Position numbers and translations under genes: made by a program. The notes beneath the pieces were generated by a model that was not told the DNA's origin, did no database searches, and saw only the letters and a list, made by a program, of their open reading frames with translations. Shown one piece after another: positions 6,324-13,676 of a stretch of 16,904 bases of DNA (position 1 is the first letter of the stretch; each line of letters opens with the position of its first letter). This stretch comes from an uncultured Bacilli bacterium (GTDB lineage: Bacteria > Bacillota_I > Bacilli_A > RF39 > UBA660): contig CANPYA010000014.1 of NCBI GenBank assembly GCA_947587565.1, positions 1 to 16,904 on the forward strand. The letters are read 5' to 3'.

Positions 6324-7928
6324 TTATTTCATTTTATTGGCTGCTTCAATAAAACTTAAGAATAAAGGATGCGGTTTAGTTGGTCGACTTTTAAATTCGG
6401 GATGAAATTGACTGGCAATAAAGTGCGGATGATTAGGAAGTTCCACAATTTCCACTAAGTTAGCTTTCGGATTAATACCAGAGAAAACTAAACCTTTTTC
6501 TTCTAATTCTTGTTTGTAAGCATTATTAAATTCATAACGGTGTCTATGCCGTTCAAATATAGTATCTGTTTTATAATCTTTATAAGCTAAAGTATTTTTT
6601 TCTAATTTACATTCATAATTTCCAAGCCTTAAAGTACCACCCATATTAATGATAGCTTTTTGATCAGCCATTAAATCGATAACGGGATTTTCACATAAAG
6701 GCTGAAATTCGGTGGAGTTAGCATCTTTAATATTACAAACATTTCGAGCAAATTCAATAACTGCCAGTTGCATTCCTAAACAGATACCTAAGAATGGAAT
6801 TTTATTAACCCGAGCATAATTAATCGCTTTGATTTTACCTTCAATACCCCGCGAACCAAAACCACCAGGAACTAAAATACCTTTGGCATTTTTAAAGACT
6901 TCTTTTAAATTAACTTTATCTTTTTCTAAAGTTTCAGAATCCACCCAATTAATTTTAATTTTCTTATTAACTTTATAACCGGCATGCTTTAAAGCTTCCG
7001 CTACTGATAAATAAGCATCATGTAATTCTACATATTTACCTACTAAAGCAATTTCTAATTCTTCTTTTAAGTTATCCACAGTATTAACTAGTTCTTCCCA
7101 ATCTTTTAAATTAATTTTCTTTAAAGGTAAACCAAATTGTTTTAAGATAATGGTATCAATTTCTTCTTTATAATAATTAAGAGGTATTTGATAAATGTTA
7201 TTAACATCTACAGAATCGATAATGTTTTGCACCGGAATAGAGCAAAATAAAGATAATTTGTTTTTAATATTTATTCCTGTATCATAAGGAGCTCTGCAGA
7301 CTAAAGCATCGGGACTAATTCCCATATTTCTTAAATCTTTAACACTATTTTGCGTCGGTTTTGTTTTTAATTCATCAGAACCAAAGATATAAGGGACTAA
7401 AGTACAATGGACAAAGAAAGTTTCATTTTTTCCTAGTTCATATTGCACTTGTCTTAAAGCTTCAATGAAAGCTTGTGATTCAATATCCCCAACTGTACCC
7501 CCAATCTCTGTAATAACAATATCGGCATTACTAGTCGCTGCCGCTTCATAAATTTTATTTTTAATTTCATTAGTGATATGGGGAACCATTTGCACAGTGG
7601 CCCCTAAATAATCACCTTTTCTTTCTTTTTCAATAACGGATTTATAAATTTTGCCACTCGTAATATTTGAAGTATAGTTTAATTCTTCATCAATAAATCT
7701 TTCATAATGTCCTAAATCTAAATCAGTTTCACAACCATCATAAGTTACAAAAACCTCACCATGTTGAATTGGATTCATAGTTCCAGGATCGACATTAAAA
7801 TAAGGATCAAACTTTTGCATGAATACTTTATAACCCCGGTGTTTTAAAAGTAGAGCAATACTTGATGCTGTTATCCCTTTCCCTAAACCAGAAACCACCC
7901 CACCTGTTACAAATACATATTTTGCCAT
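6324..7928 (-). CDS. pyrG: CTP synthase
   Basis: 534 residues, the usual Firmicute length. CTP synthase aminates UTP to CTP with ATP and glutamine, the last step of de novo CTP synthesis in the cytosol. The synthase half starts MAKYVFVTGGVVSGLGKG (P-loop at about 8-20), with EIGGTVGDIE at 141-150. The glutaminase half has VPGGFGSRG (353-361), GICLGMQ with nucleophile Cys383, and FHPE with His509 and Glu511. All key residues are present. ATG 7928 is chosen because GGGAGGT (7935-7941 on this strand) lies six bases upstream; the TTG at 7943 would read through it. The gene stands alone, convergent with the surface protein gene and divergent from the ATPase gene, and its leader carries a promoter and an attenuator hairpin, implying control by nucleotide supply. 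Confidence 0.97.
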   Translation of the reverse strand: MAKYVFVTGGVVSGLGKGITASSIALLLKHRGYKVFMQKFDPYFNVDPGTMNPIQHGEVFVTYDGCETDLDLGHYERFIDEELNYTSNITSGKIYKSVIEKERKGDYLGATVQMVPHITNEIKNKIYEAAATSNADIVITEIGGTVGDIESQAFIEALRQVQYELGKNETFFVHCTLVPYIFGSDELKTKPTQNSVKDLRNMGISPDALVCRAPYDTGINIKNKLSLFCSIPVQNIIDSVDVNNIYQIPLNYYKEEIDTIILKQFGLPLKKINLKDWEELVNTVDNLKEELEIALVGKYVELHDAYLSVAEALKHAGYKVNKKIKINWVDSETLEKDKVNLKEVFKNAKGILVPGGFGSRGIEGKIKAINYARVNKIPFLGICLGMQLAVIEFARNVCNIKDANSTEFQPLCENPVIDLMADQKAIINMGGTLRLGNYECKLEKNTLAYKDYKTDTIFERHRHRYEFNNAYKQELEEKGLVFSGINPKANLVEIVELPNHPHFIASQFHPEFKSRPTKPHPLFLSFIEAANKMK

Positions 7929-7956
7929 ATAATTACCTCCCAAACAAAATATAAAT

Positions 7957-7989
7957 AAAAAAACGAATAATTCTTGTGAGAACTATTCG
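7957..7989 (-). terminator. Attenuator hairpin in the pyrG leader
   Basis: On the minus strand CGAATAGTTCT (7989-7979) pairs with AGAATTATTCG (7974-7964): 11 bp with one G-U, a four-base CACA loop, then seven T's (7963-7957). It lies between the pyrG promoter and its ribosome site, so it can stop transcription before the gene. pyrG attenuators controlled by CTP are known in Firmicutes, where a CU-rich left arm is captured by a slipped poly(G) 5' end. Here the left arm has TTCTC. Confidence 0.8.
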
Positions 7990-7999
7990 GCTCTCTTTA

Positions 8000-8028
8000 A
8001 TTATAAAAAAAATAAAATTGATAATCAA
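8000..8028 (-). promoter_or_regulatory. pyrG promoter
   Basis: Minus-strand TTGATT (8028-8023), 17-base spacer, TATAAT (8005-8000). The transcript should begin at about 7993-7995, in the sequence GAGAGCCGAATAG, giving a leader of about 65 bases that contains the attenuator. Confidence 0.75.
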
Positions 8029-8125
8029 TAAAAAGACATTAATTTGACATAATAAATTGTTCAAAAGCAAAAATTATGTTTATTTTCTTGAAATTTGCAA
8101 AAAAAGTTCAAAAACACAAAAAATA

Positions 8126-8156
8126 AGTATATTTTTTAACAATATTGTATTATACT
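8126..8156 (+). promoter_or_regulatory. Weak candidate promoter of the ATPase/RloB-like unit
   Basis: TATACT (8151-8156) is a fair -10, 19 bases before the ATG, but no convincing -35 lies 16-18 bases upstream. A 10-bp palindrome ACAATATTGT (8139-8148) and a flanking inverted pair AGTATA/TATACT (8126-8131, 8151-8156) could be operator-like, or chance in AT-rich DNA. The rest of the divergent gap (8029-8125) shows nothing I can name. Confidence 0.35.
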
Positions 8157-8175
8157 ATTAGTAAGGAGGAAAATT

Positions 8176-9387
8176 ATGTTAATTGAATTTAGTGTGCAAA
8201 ACTTCAAATCTTTTAAAAATAAAGTTACTTTATCAATGGAAAAAGATTATAGTGATGAAAACTTACAAAATACTTTTAAAGTAAATGATTTACAGTTATT
8301 AAAATCTGCCGCCATATATGGGGCGAATGCCTCGGGTAAGTCAAATTTAATTGATGCTTTAACAACGGCCGTTTTACTTGTTCGTAATTCTAATCTAATG
8401 ACTATTGATGAAAAACTTATAAGTATTAAACCATTTATGCTAGATGATTCTTCTTTTAAAGAACCTAGTTATTTTGAATTCGTTATTTTAATTAATAAAG
8501 TTAAATATATTTATTCTTTTAGTGCCGATGTTAATAGAATACTATCTGAAAAGCTAGTGGCTTATTATTCTCAAAAACCCACTAGTATCTTTGAAAGGAA
8601 TAAAAATAGTTATACATTCTATGGCCCAGATGCTAAAAAATTAAAGACTATTGAAAAAAGAAACTTACCGAATAAATTATTTTTAGCAACCGCTACTAAC
8701 TGGAATTATGAAAAAACTAAAGATGTTTATTTATGGTTTTTAAATAGTATTGATACTTTTGATACTTTAAATAGAGTCAACAATTTAGATTTTGAATTAT
8801 TAGAATTATATAGTAAAAATAATCAAGAATTAAAAGAATTTACTATTAATTTATTAAAAGAAGCTGATATAAAAATAAAAGATTTTAATGTTTCTTATGA
8901 AGAAGATATATATAAAAGAAGTAAATTTAATATCGAAGTATTACATGAAGTAAATAATGATGATGGGAAAACGAATGAATATAGTCTAGATTTTTTTGAA
9001 GAATCTAATGGAACAAAAACTTTATTTGCTATTGCTCCTTATTTAAAAAGAGCTTTAAGTAGTCCTAAAGTTATTATTGTTGATGAATTAGAAAGAAGTT
9101 TACATCCGGCTTTAATAGAATTTTTAATTAAAATTTTTCATTCTAAATTAAACAAAGTTAATAGTCAATTAATATTTAGTACTCATGCTGTTAATTTATT
9201 AAATTTAGATATATTTAGAAGAGATCAAATTTGGTTTACCGAAAAAAACAACGAAAATGGCATAACTGACTTATATTCTTTAAGTGATTTTTCAGTTCGA
9301 AAAGAGGAAAATATTCAGAAAGGATATTTAAATGGTCGTTATGGTGCTATACCATTTATAAGAGATATCAATTTATGGGAAGAGTAA
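8176..9387 (+). CDS. AAA family ATPase of the RloA/OLD-like type (defence-associated)
   Basis: 403 residues, an ABC/SMC-like ATPase of the AAA_15/AAA_21 group. It starts with the usual IEFSVQNFKSFKN strand; Walker A is GANASGKS (49-56); a long coiled insertion follows; a signature-like EESNGTKTL (275-283), Walker B VIIVDELE (299-306, Asp303 and Glu304), and a switch histidine in STH (335-337) complete the site. The C-terminus has GYLNGRYGAIPF, seen in defence ATPases of this group. A strong AAGGAGG (8163-8169) precedes ATG 8176. It overlaps the RloB-like gene by 13 bases. ATPase plus Toprim-like partner is the layout of RloAB, AbiL and PARIS, in which the ATPase senses a phage signal and controls a toxic nuclease; this role is inferred from the families, not shown here. 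The ATPase site looks intact. Confidence 0.88.
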   Translation: MLIEFSVQNFKSFKNKVTLSMEKDYSDENLQNTFKVNDLQLLKSAAIYGANASGKSNLIDALTTAVLLVRNSNLMTIDEKLISIKPFMLDDSSFKEPSYFEFVILINKVKYIYSFSADVNRILSEKLVAYYSQKPTSIFERNKNSYTFYGPDAKKLKTIEKRNLPNKLFLATATNWNYEKTKDVYLWFLNSIDTFDTLNRVNNLDFELLELYSKNNQELKEFTINLLKEADIKIKDFNVSYEEDIYKRSKFNIEVLHEVNNDDGKTNEYSLDFFEESNGTKTLFAIAPYLKRALSSPKVIIVDELERSLHPALIEFLIKIFHSKLNKVNSQLIFSTHAVNLLNLDIFRRDQIWFTEKNNENGITDLYSLSDFSVRKEENIQKGYLNGRYGAIPFIRDINLWEE

Positions 9388-9968
9388 AGAAATTTAGAAA
9401 TAAAAGACCTTTAATTTTAATTGGTTGTGAAGGAAATAGTGAAACCGAGAAAAAATATTTTAGTAATTTTGCTAGTATTAATTTACCAATAAAATTTGCC
9501 AGTGGTAATAGTACTGATCCGGAAGGTATTTTAAATGATATCAAAAATTATATGGTAAAAGAAGATATAAGCGCTACTTACAACGATAAAATATATATGG
9601 TATTAGATACTGATTTAAATCCGAAAAGAATTGAACAAATTGAAAAAATAACTTTAGAATGTGAAAAATTAGGAATTAATATTATAACATCTGCCCCAAC
9701 TTTTGAAATTTGGTTTTTATTGCATTTTCGGAATACGAAACTTAATTTTCCGAATAGTAAATCTGTTAAAAAAGAATTAAAAAAATATATTCCCCGTTAT
9801 AAAGAAGGAATGAATATTTATAATCAAATTGTTGATAAAACCGAAATTGCCATAGAGAATGCTAAAATTTTAGAAAAAAGAGAAAAGTTGAATAGCAAAA
9901 ATAAATATGCTTTAGCACCTCATACTTATGTGTACAAAATAATAGAAGAAATTAAAAATAATAATTAG
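9375..9968 (+). CDS. rloB: RloB-like protein (Toprim-type nuclease domain, defence-associated)
   Basis: 197 residues matching the RloB pattern: ILIGCEGNSETEKKYF near the start (Glu19 and Glu23), MVLDTDLN with a D-x-D pair (Asp78, Asp80), then SAPTFEIWFLLHF (106-118), the hallmark segment of the family. The acidic triad is the Toprim-type metal site, so a nuclease that cuts nucleic acid is plausible. ATG 9375 lies inside the last codons of the ATPase gene (13-base overlap) with only a weak AAGAGAT upstream, so it is probably translated by coupling and made in fixed ratio to the ATPase. RloB was first noted beside restriction systems; no restriction, methylase or mobile-element gene is present on either side here. 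Family call is good; the exact target is unknown. The symbol follows the family. Confidence 0.82.
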   Translation: MGRVKKFRNKRPLILIGCEGNSETEKKYFSNFASINLPIKFASGNSTDPEGILNDIKNYMVKEDISATYNDKIYMVLDTDLNPKRIEQIEKITLECEKLGINIITSAPTFEIWFLLHFRNTKLNFPNSKSVKKELKKYIPRYKEGMNIYNQIVDKTEIAIENAKILEKREKLNSKNKYALAPHTYVYKIIEEIKNNN

Positions 9969-9972
9969 TTAA

Positions 9973-10005
9973 AATAGAATAGCACTAATTTGTTATTCTT
10001 TTTTT
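9973..10005 (+). terminator. Intrinsic terminator after the RloB-like gene
   Basis: AGAATAGCA (9976-9984) pairs with TGTTATTCT (9991-9999), 9 bp with one G-U, loop CTAATT, then a T-run to 10005. It separates the defence unit from polA. Confidence 0.8.
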
Positions 10006-10039
10006 AATATTTAGAAATTATTAACAAAAAATTTTTATC

Positions 10040-10068
10040 TTTCAAATGTGTATTTTTTTAGATATAAT
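10040..10068 (+). promoter_or_regulatory. polA promoter
   Basis: A perfect -10 TATAAT lies at 10063-10068; the -35 is poor (TTTCAA at 10040-10045 with a 17-base spacer). The predicted start, about 10075, coincides with the ribosome site AGGTGG (10075-10080), leaving a leader of about 11 bases. Confidence 0.5.
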
Positions 10069-10085
10069 ATATTTAGGTGGTATAA

Positions 10086-12635
10086 ATGAAAAAAGTAGTT
10101 TTAGTAGATGGGAATAATTTGTTATTTCGTTCTTATTATGCAACCGCTTATTCAGGTTCAATAATGCGAAATAGTTCAGGATTTCCGACTAATGCTCTAT
10201 ATGGTTTTACAGGAATGATTAATAAAATAATTGCGGAAGAAAATCCGGAATATATGGTGGTAGCGTTTGATATAGGGAAAAACTTCCGGAAAGAAAAATT
10301 TGATTTTTATAAAGAAGGAAGACATGAAACACCAGATGAATTAAAAATGCAAATGCCTATAGCGAGAGATATTTTAAAAGCGATGGGTATTGCTTATGTG
10401 GAAATGGCACCTTATGAAGCCGATGATATTATTGGGACTATTTCCAAAATTGCGGAAGCCGACCCTGAATACTATACTTTAATTGTTTCGAGTGATAAAG
10501 ATTTACTTCAACTAATTAGTTTTGAAACCGAAGTTAAACTTTTAAAACAAACTGGCTATATTCGTTATAATGAAGAAACTTTTAAAAATGACTGGGGAAT
10601 TGACCCAATCAAAATAATTGATTTAAAAGCCTTAATGGGTGATGCCTCTGATAATATTCCCGGTGTTAAAGGTATTGGAGAAAAAACTGCTTTAAAATTA
10701 TTACAAGAGTATGGTTCTTTAGATAATATTTATGCCAATATCGATAAGATTAAGGGTAAGAATCAAGAAAAATTAATTAATGATAAAGATAATGCTTATA
10801 TGAGTTATGAAATTGCAACGATTTATAGAGAAGTACCTTTAAATGTTGATTTTGAATCTTATAAATATAATGGCCCCAAAACTTTAGAATTACAAAATTT
10901 ATTTGAAAAATTAGAATTTTATTCTTTTTTAAAAAATGTTAAAACCGAACCTGTTAAAGAAAATAAATATACGGTTATTAATGATTTAAAAGATTTAAAA
11001 TTAAATGATGAAGTTGCTTTTTATTTAGAATGTGACGATATAAATTATCATTTAGGGAAGATTATTGGTATGGGTATAACGGATAAAGATAATACTTATT
11101 TTATTCCCGAAAATTTAGTTAAAGATGCTTTTGAATTATTAAAGAATAAAAAATTAATTACTTATGATTTAAAGAAAAGTTTAGTTTTATTAAATACCAA
11201 TATTAAATGTGATTTTGATTTAATGGTGGCATCTTACTTAGTTGATATGCCCGCAAGTTTAGATATTGCGCCTTTAATGATTTCTTTAAGTGAAAATATT
11301 CCGGGTTATGATGAATTTAAAAAGAATAAATTTACGGATTTAGAAAATGTCATAACTTTAAAAAGTCGCTTTATTTTTGAGCAAAAAGATAGTTTTCAAG
11401 ATAAATTAAAAAAAGAAGAACAAGAAGATATATTTAATAAAATTGAAATGCCGTTAATATATGTTCTTGCCGATATGGAACAAAATGGTTTTAAGTTTGA
11501 AGATCAAGCTTTAGACAACATGCGTGCGGAAGTTGATGCGAAAATTAAAACGATTACCGAAGAAATTTATGAAATGAGTGGGGAAGTCTTTAATGTGGCA
11601 AGTCCCAAACAAATGGGAATTGTTTTATTTGAACATATGGGAATTGGCAAAAGTAAAAAAATTAATCGGGGTTATAAAACGGATGTTAAGACTTTACAAA
11701 AATATGTGGATAAGCACCCCATTATTAATAAAGTTTTAGAATATCGTAACTTATATAAATTAAAAAGTACTTATTTAGATGGCTTAAAAGATTTTGTTTT
11801 AAGTGATGGCAAGATTCATACGATATTTAATCAAACATTAACAAGAACAGGGAGACTTTCATCAAGTGAACCGAATTTACAAAATATTCCGGCGAGAGAA
11901 GAATATGGTAAACAAGTAAGACTAGCTTTTGTCCCAAGTAAAGATTTAATTGTGAGTGCTGATTATTCGCAAATTGAACTAAGGATTCTTGCTCATATTT
12001 CCGGTAGTAAAGAACTCATTCAAGCTTTTGTTAATGATGAAGATATTCATACCAAAGTCGCCGCCGATATTCATGGCATAAAAGAAAGTGAAGTAACCAA
12101 ACAAATGCGAAGTATGGCCAAAGCTGTAATATTTGGCATTGTTTATGGTATCAGTGGTTTTGGTTTAGGAGAAAATCTTAATATTTCTAAAAGTGAAGCC
12201 AATAAATTTATCGAAAAGTATTATGAACTTTATCCGGGTGTAAAAAATTATATGGATAATATTGTTAAAAGTGCTTACGAAACTGGTGAAGTTAAAACCA
12301 TGTTTGGTAGAGTAAGAAAAATAAAAGAATTAAAAGATACTAACTGGCATATGCGAACCATGGGGGAAAGAATGGCCTTAAATACGCCAATTCAAGGTTC
12401 TAGTGCCGACATTATGAAAATGGCTATGATTGAAGTATATAACAAAATTAAAGAAAATAATTTAGAAAGTAAATTAATCTTACAAGTTCATGATGAAATA
12501 ATTATTGATGCTAAAAAAGAAGAAATTCCTGTTTTAAAAACTATTTTAAAAGATGCGATGGAAAATGTTGTTAAGTTAAGTGTTCCTTTAAAAATAGAGA
12601 TTAATACTGGTGTTAATTGGTTCGATGCTAAATAG
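10086..12635 (+). CDS. polA: DNA polymerase I
   Basis: 849 residues, full length for the family. It fills gaps and removes RNA primers and damaged strands. The 5'-nuclease domain (about 1-290) has VDGNNLLFRSYYA (Asp8), APYEADDIIGT, SSDKDLLQL and the helix-hairpin GDASDNIPGVKGIGEKTA. The middle proofreading domain is degenerate: the FDTET motif is FYLECD and the second acidic motif reads TYDLKKS, so 3'-5' exonuclease activity is probably lost, as in Bacillus and Thermus. The polymerase domain is intact: motif A SADYSQIELR (Asp626), O-helix Arg675/Lys679/Phe683/Tyr687, motif C VHDE (His802, Asp803, Glu804). Phe683 equals E. coli Phe762. AGGTGG lies five bases before ATG 10086. It is followed by a convergent metallophosphoesterase gene and, beyond that, mutM; polA-mutM linkage is common in Firmicutes. 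Confidence 0.97.
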   Translation: MKKVVLVDGNNLLFRSYYATAYSGSIMRNSSGFPTNALYGFTGMINKIIAEENPEYMVVAFDIGKNFRKEKFDFYKEGRHETPDELKMQMPIARDILKAMGIAYVEMAPYEADDIIGTISKIAEADPEYYTLIVSSDKDLLQLISFETEVKLLKQTGYIRYNEETFKNDWGIDPIKIIDLKALMGDASDNIPGVKGIGEKTALKLLQEYGSLDNIYANIDKIKGKNQEKLINDKDNAYMSYEIATIYREVPLNVDFESYKYNGPKTLELQNLFEKLEFYSFLKNVKTEPVKENKYTVINDLKDLKLNDEVAFYLECDDINYHLGKIIGMGITDKDNTYFIPENLVKDAFELLKNKKLITYDLKKSLVLLNTNIKCDFDLMVASYLVDMPASLDIAPLMISLSENIPGYDEFKKNKFTDLENVITLKSRFIFEQKDSFQDKLKKEEQEDIFNKIEMPLIYVLADMEQNGFKFEDQALDNMRAEVDAKIKTITEEIYEMSGEVFNVASPKQMGIVLFEHMGIGKSKKINRGYKTDVKTLQKYVDKHPIINKVLEYRNLYKLKSTYLDGLKDFVLSDGKIHTIFNQTLTRTGRLSSSEPNLQNIPAREEYGKQVRLAFVPSKDLIVSADYSQIELRILAHISGSKELIQAFVNDEDIHTKVAADIHGIKESEVTKQMRSMAKAVIFGIVYGISGFGLGENLNISKSEANKFIEKYYELYPGVKNYMDNIVKSAYETGEVKTMFGRVRKIKELKDTNWHMRTMGERMALNTPIQGSSADIMKMAMIEVYNKIKENNLESKLILQVHDEIIIDAKKEEIPVLKTILKDAMENVVKLSVPLKIEINTGVNWFDAK

Positions 12636-12657
12636 CTTGAACCTTTTTTATTTAAAT

Positions 12658-12679
12658 AAAAATTGTGCATTAAGCACAA
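12658..12679 (-). terminator. Intrinsic terminator of the metallophosphoesterase gene
   Basis: TTGTGC (12663-12668) and GCACAA (12674-12679) form a 6-bp stem with a five-base loop. On the minus strand it is followed by a U-run (12662-12658). I see no convincing T-run on the plus side, so polA may rely on the AT-only palindrome 12645-12662 or on this hairpin. Confidence 0.6.
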
Positions 12680-12684
12680 CTATA

Positions 12685-13569
12685 TTATTTTTGATTGTTA
12701 TTAAAGTTAATTATTGACCCACCATTATAAAATAAAAAATCTCCATATTGCAATATTTTAGTCATATTTCCTAAAGAAGTAACTGCTGGATTAATTAATA
12801 AACTAGTTCTTTTATTTAAGGGAATAAAACCTCTTAAATTTTTTGTTTCTTCTAATTTAAAACTTTTATTTGGCGTAATAATTCCCCGGTAAGGATTTCC
12901 TAATAGATTTAGTATTTTTTCTAAAGGCAATATTCTTAACTGCGTCATACCATTATGATTATGGCCACTTATTACTAAATCAATATTATCTAATAAACCT
13001 GCTTTATTTAAATGAAAAACAAAGTTAGGATAATGACAAAGTAAAATATTATATTTATTTTTATCTAAATTTTTTAAATAACTATATTTTTGAACTTCTT
13101 GATTAATAATATTTGGTGTTCTATCTCTATCCATAGCGTAAGTAAAACTTGGGTTAATAATCGTTAAGGTTTTAAATTTATCTAATTCATAAGTTTTATT
13201 TTCTTCATAAAATATTTGGGTATTTTCTTTTAAATTCTCATTTAAGGCATCATTTAGCGCATAAGTTCTTTTTAAATCTTTTTTATTATAATTACTTTCA
13301 TCATGACTACCAAAAGAAAGATAAACTTTAGCATGTTTACTTAAAGTATCAATAAAATTAATGATGTTCTTTTTAGCATCAGAATTATTTAAAGTTTTAG
13401 TAGAATCAATAATATCCCCGACTAAAAAGATCATATCAAATTGATGTTTACTTAAATATTTTAAAATGACCTTTAATTTGTGGGTATTTTTATGATAATG
13501 AATATCTGATAAAACTAGTATTTTTAAATTATTTCCTTTTGTTAAAAAATTATAATTAAATAATTTCAT
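12685..13569 (-). CDS. Calcineurin-like metallophosphoesterase
   Basis: 294 residues with the metallophosphoesterase motifs in order: LSDIHYH (Asp22, His24), VGDIID (Asp52, Asp55), FGSHDE (88-91), LLCHYP (His179) and SGHNHNG (His203, His205). The third motif is normally GNHD; here the Asn metal ligand is Ser88, which could change metal binding or substrate, while the rest of the site is intact. There is no signal peptide or membrane helix, unlike YkuE-type relatives, so it is probably cytosolic. The substrate cannot be read from the sequence. I chose ATG 13569 (GGTGAT at 13579-13574 on this strand) over a TTG at 13581. It sits against the direction of its neighbours between polA and mutM, with its own promoter and terminator, so it is a single-gene unit inserted in an otherwise co-directional repair and replication cluster. 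Confidence 0.88.
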   Translation of the reverse strand: MKLFNYNFLTKGNNLKILVLSDIHYHKNTHKLKVILKYLSKHQFDMIFLVGDIIDSTKTLNNSDAKKNIINFIDTLSKHAKVYLSFGSHDESNYNKKDLKRTYALNDALNENLKENTQIFYEENKTYELDKFKTLTIINPSFTYAMDRDRTPNIINQEVQKYSYLKNLDKNKYNILLCHYPNFVFHLNKAGLLDNIDLVISGHNHNGMTQLRILPLEKILNLLGNPYRGIITPNKSFKLEETKNLRGFIPLNKRTSLLINPAVTSLGNMTKILQYGDFLFYNGGSIINFNNNQK

Positions 13570-13590
13570 ATATATCACCAAGCCTTATTA

Positions 13591-13620
13591 ATTATAAAGG
13601 ATTTAAAATAAGAAAGTCAA
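13591..13620 (-). promoter_or_regulatory. Promoter of the metallophosphoesterase gene
   Basis: Minus-strand TTGACT (13620-13615), 18-base spacer, TATAAT (13596-13591). Predicted start near 13584, about 15 bases before the ATG. Confidence 0.75.
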
Positions 13621-13623
13621 ATT

Positions 13624-13653
13624 ATGACCTATGTTTAAATATAAAAATATGAT
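13624..13653 (+). promoter_or_regulatory. Candidate promoter of the mutM-cca-dnaD-nth operon
   Basis: ATGACC (13624-13629), 18-base spacer, TATGAT (13648-13653). Four of six and five of six matches. It lies only three bases from the -35 of the divergent metallophosphoesterase promoter, so the two may compete for polymerase. Confidence 0.5.
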
Positions 13654-13676
13654 AAAATTAAAGTGAAGGTGATAAT

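Noticed and set aside
7957..7989. The hairpin upstream of pyrG as a plus-strand terminator
   Set aside because: The T-run exists only on the minus-strand side, and no plus-strand gene ends there; it fits a pyrG attenuator.
8057..8125. Two GTTCAAAA copies (8059 and 8107) as a possible regulator site
   Set aside because: Short, A-rich and imperfectly spaced; such repeats are expected in DNA of this composition.
12488..12679. Minus-strand open frame across the end of polA
   Set aside because: It overlaps the conserved end of polA and the terminator, and has no recognisable motif or ribosome site.
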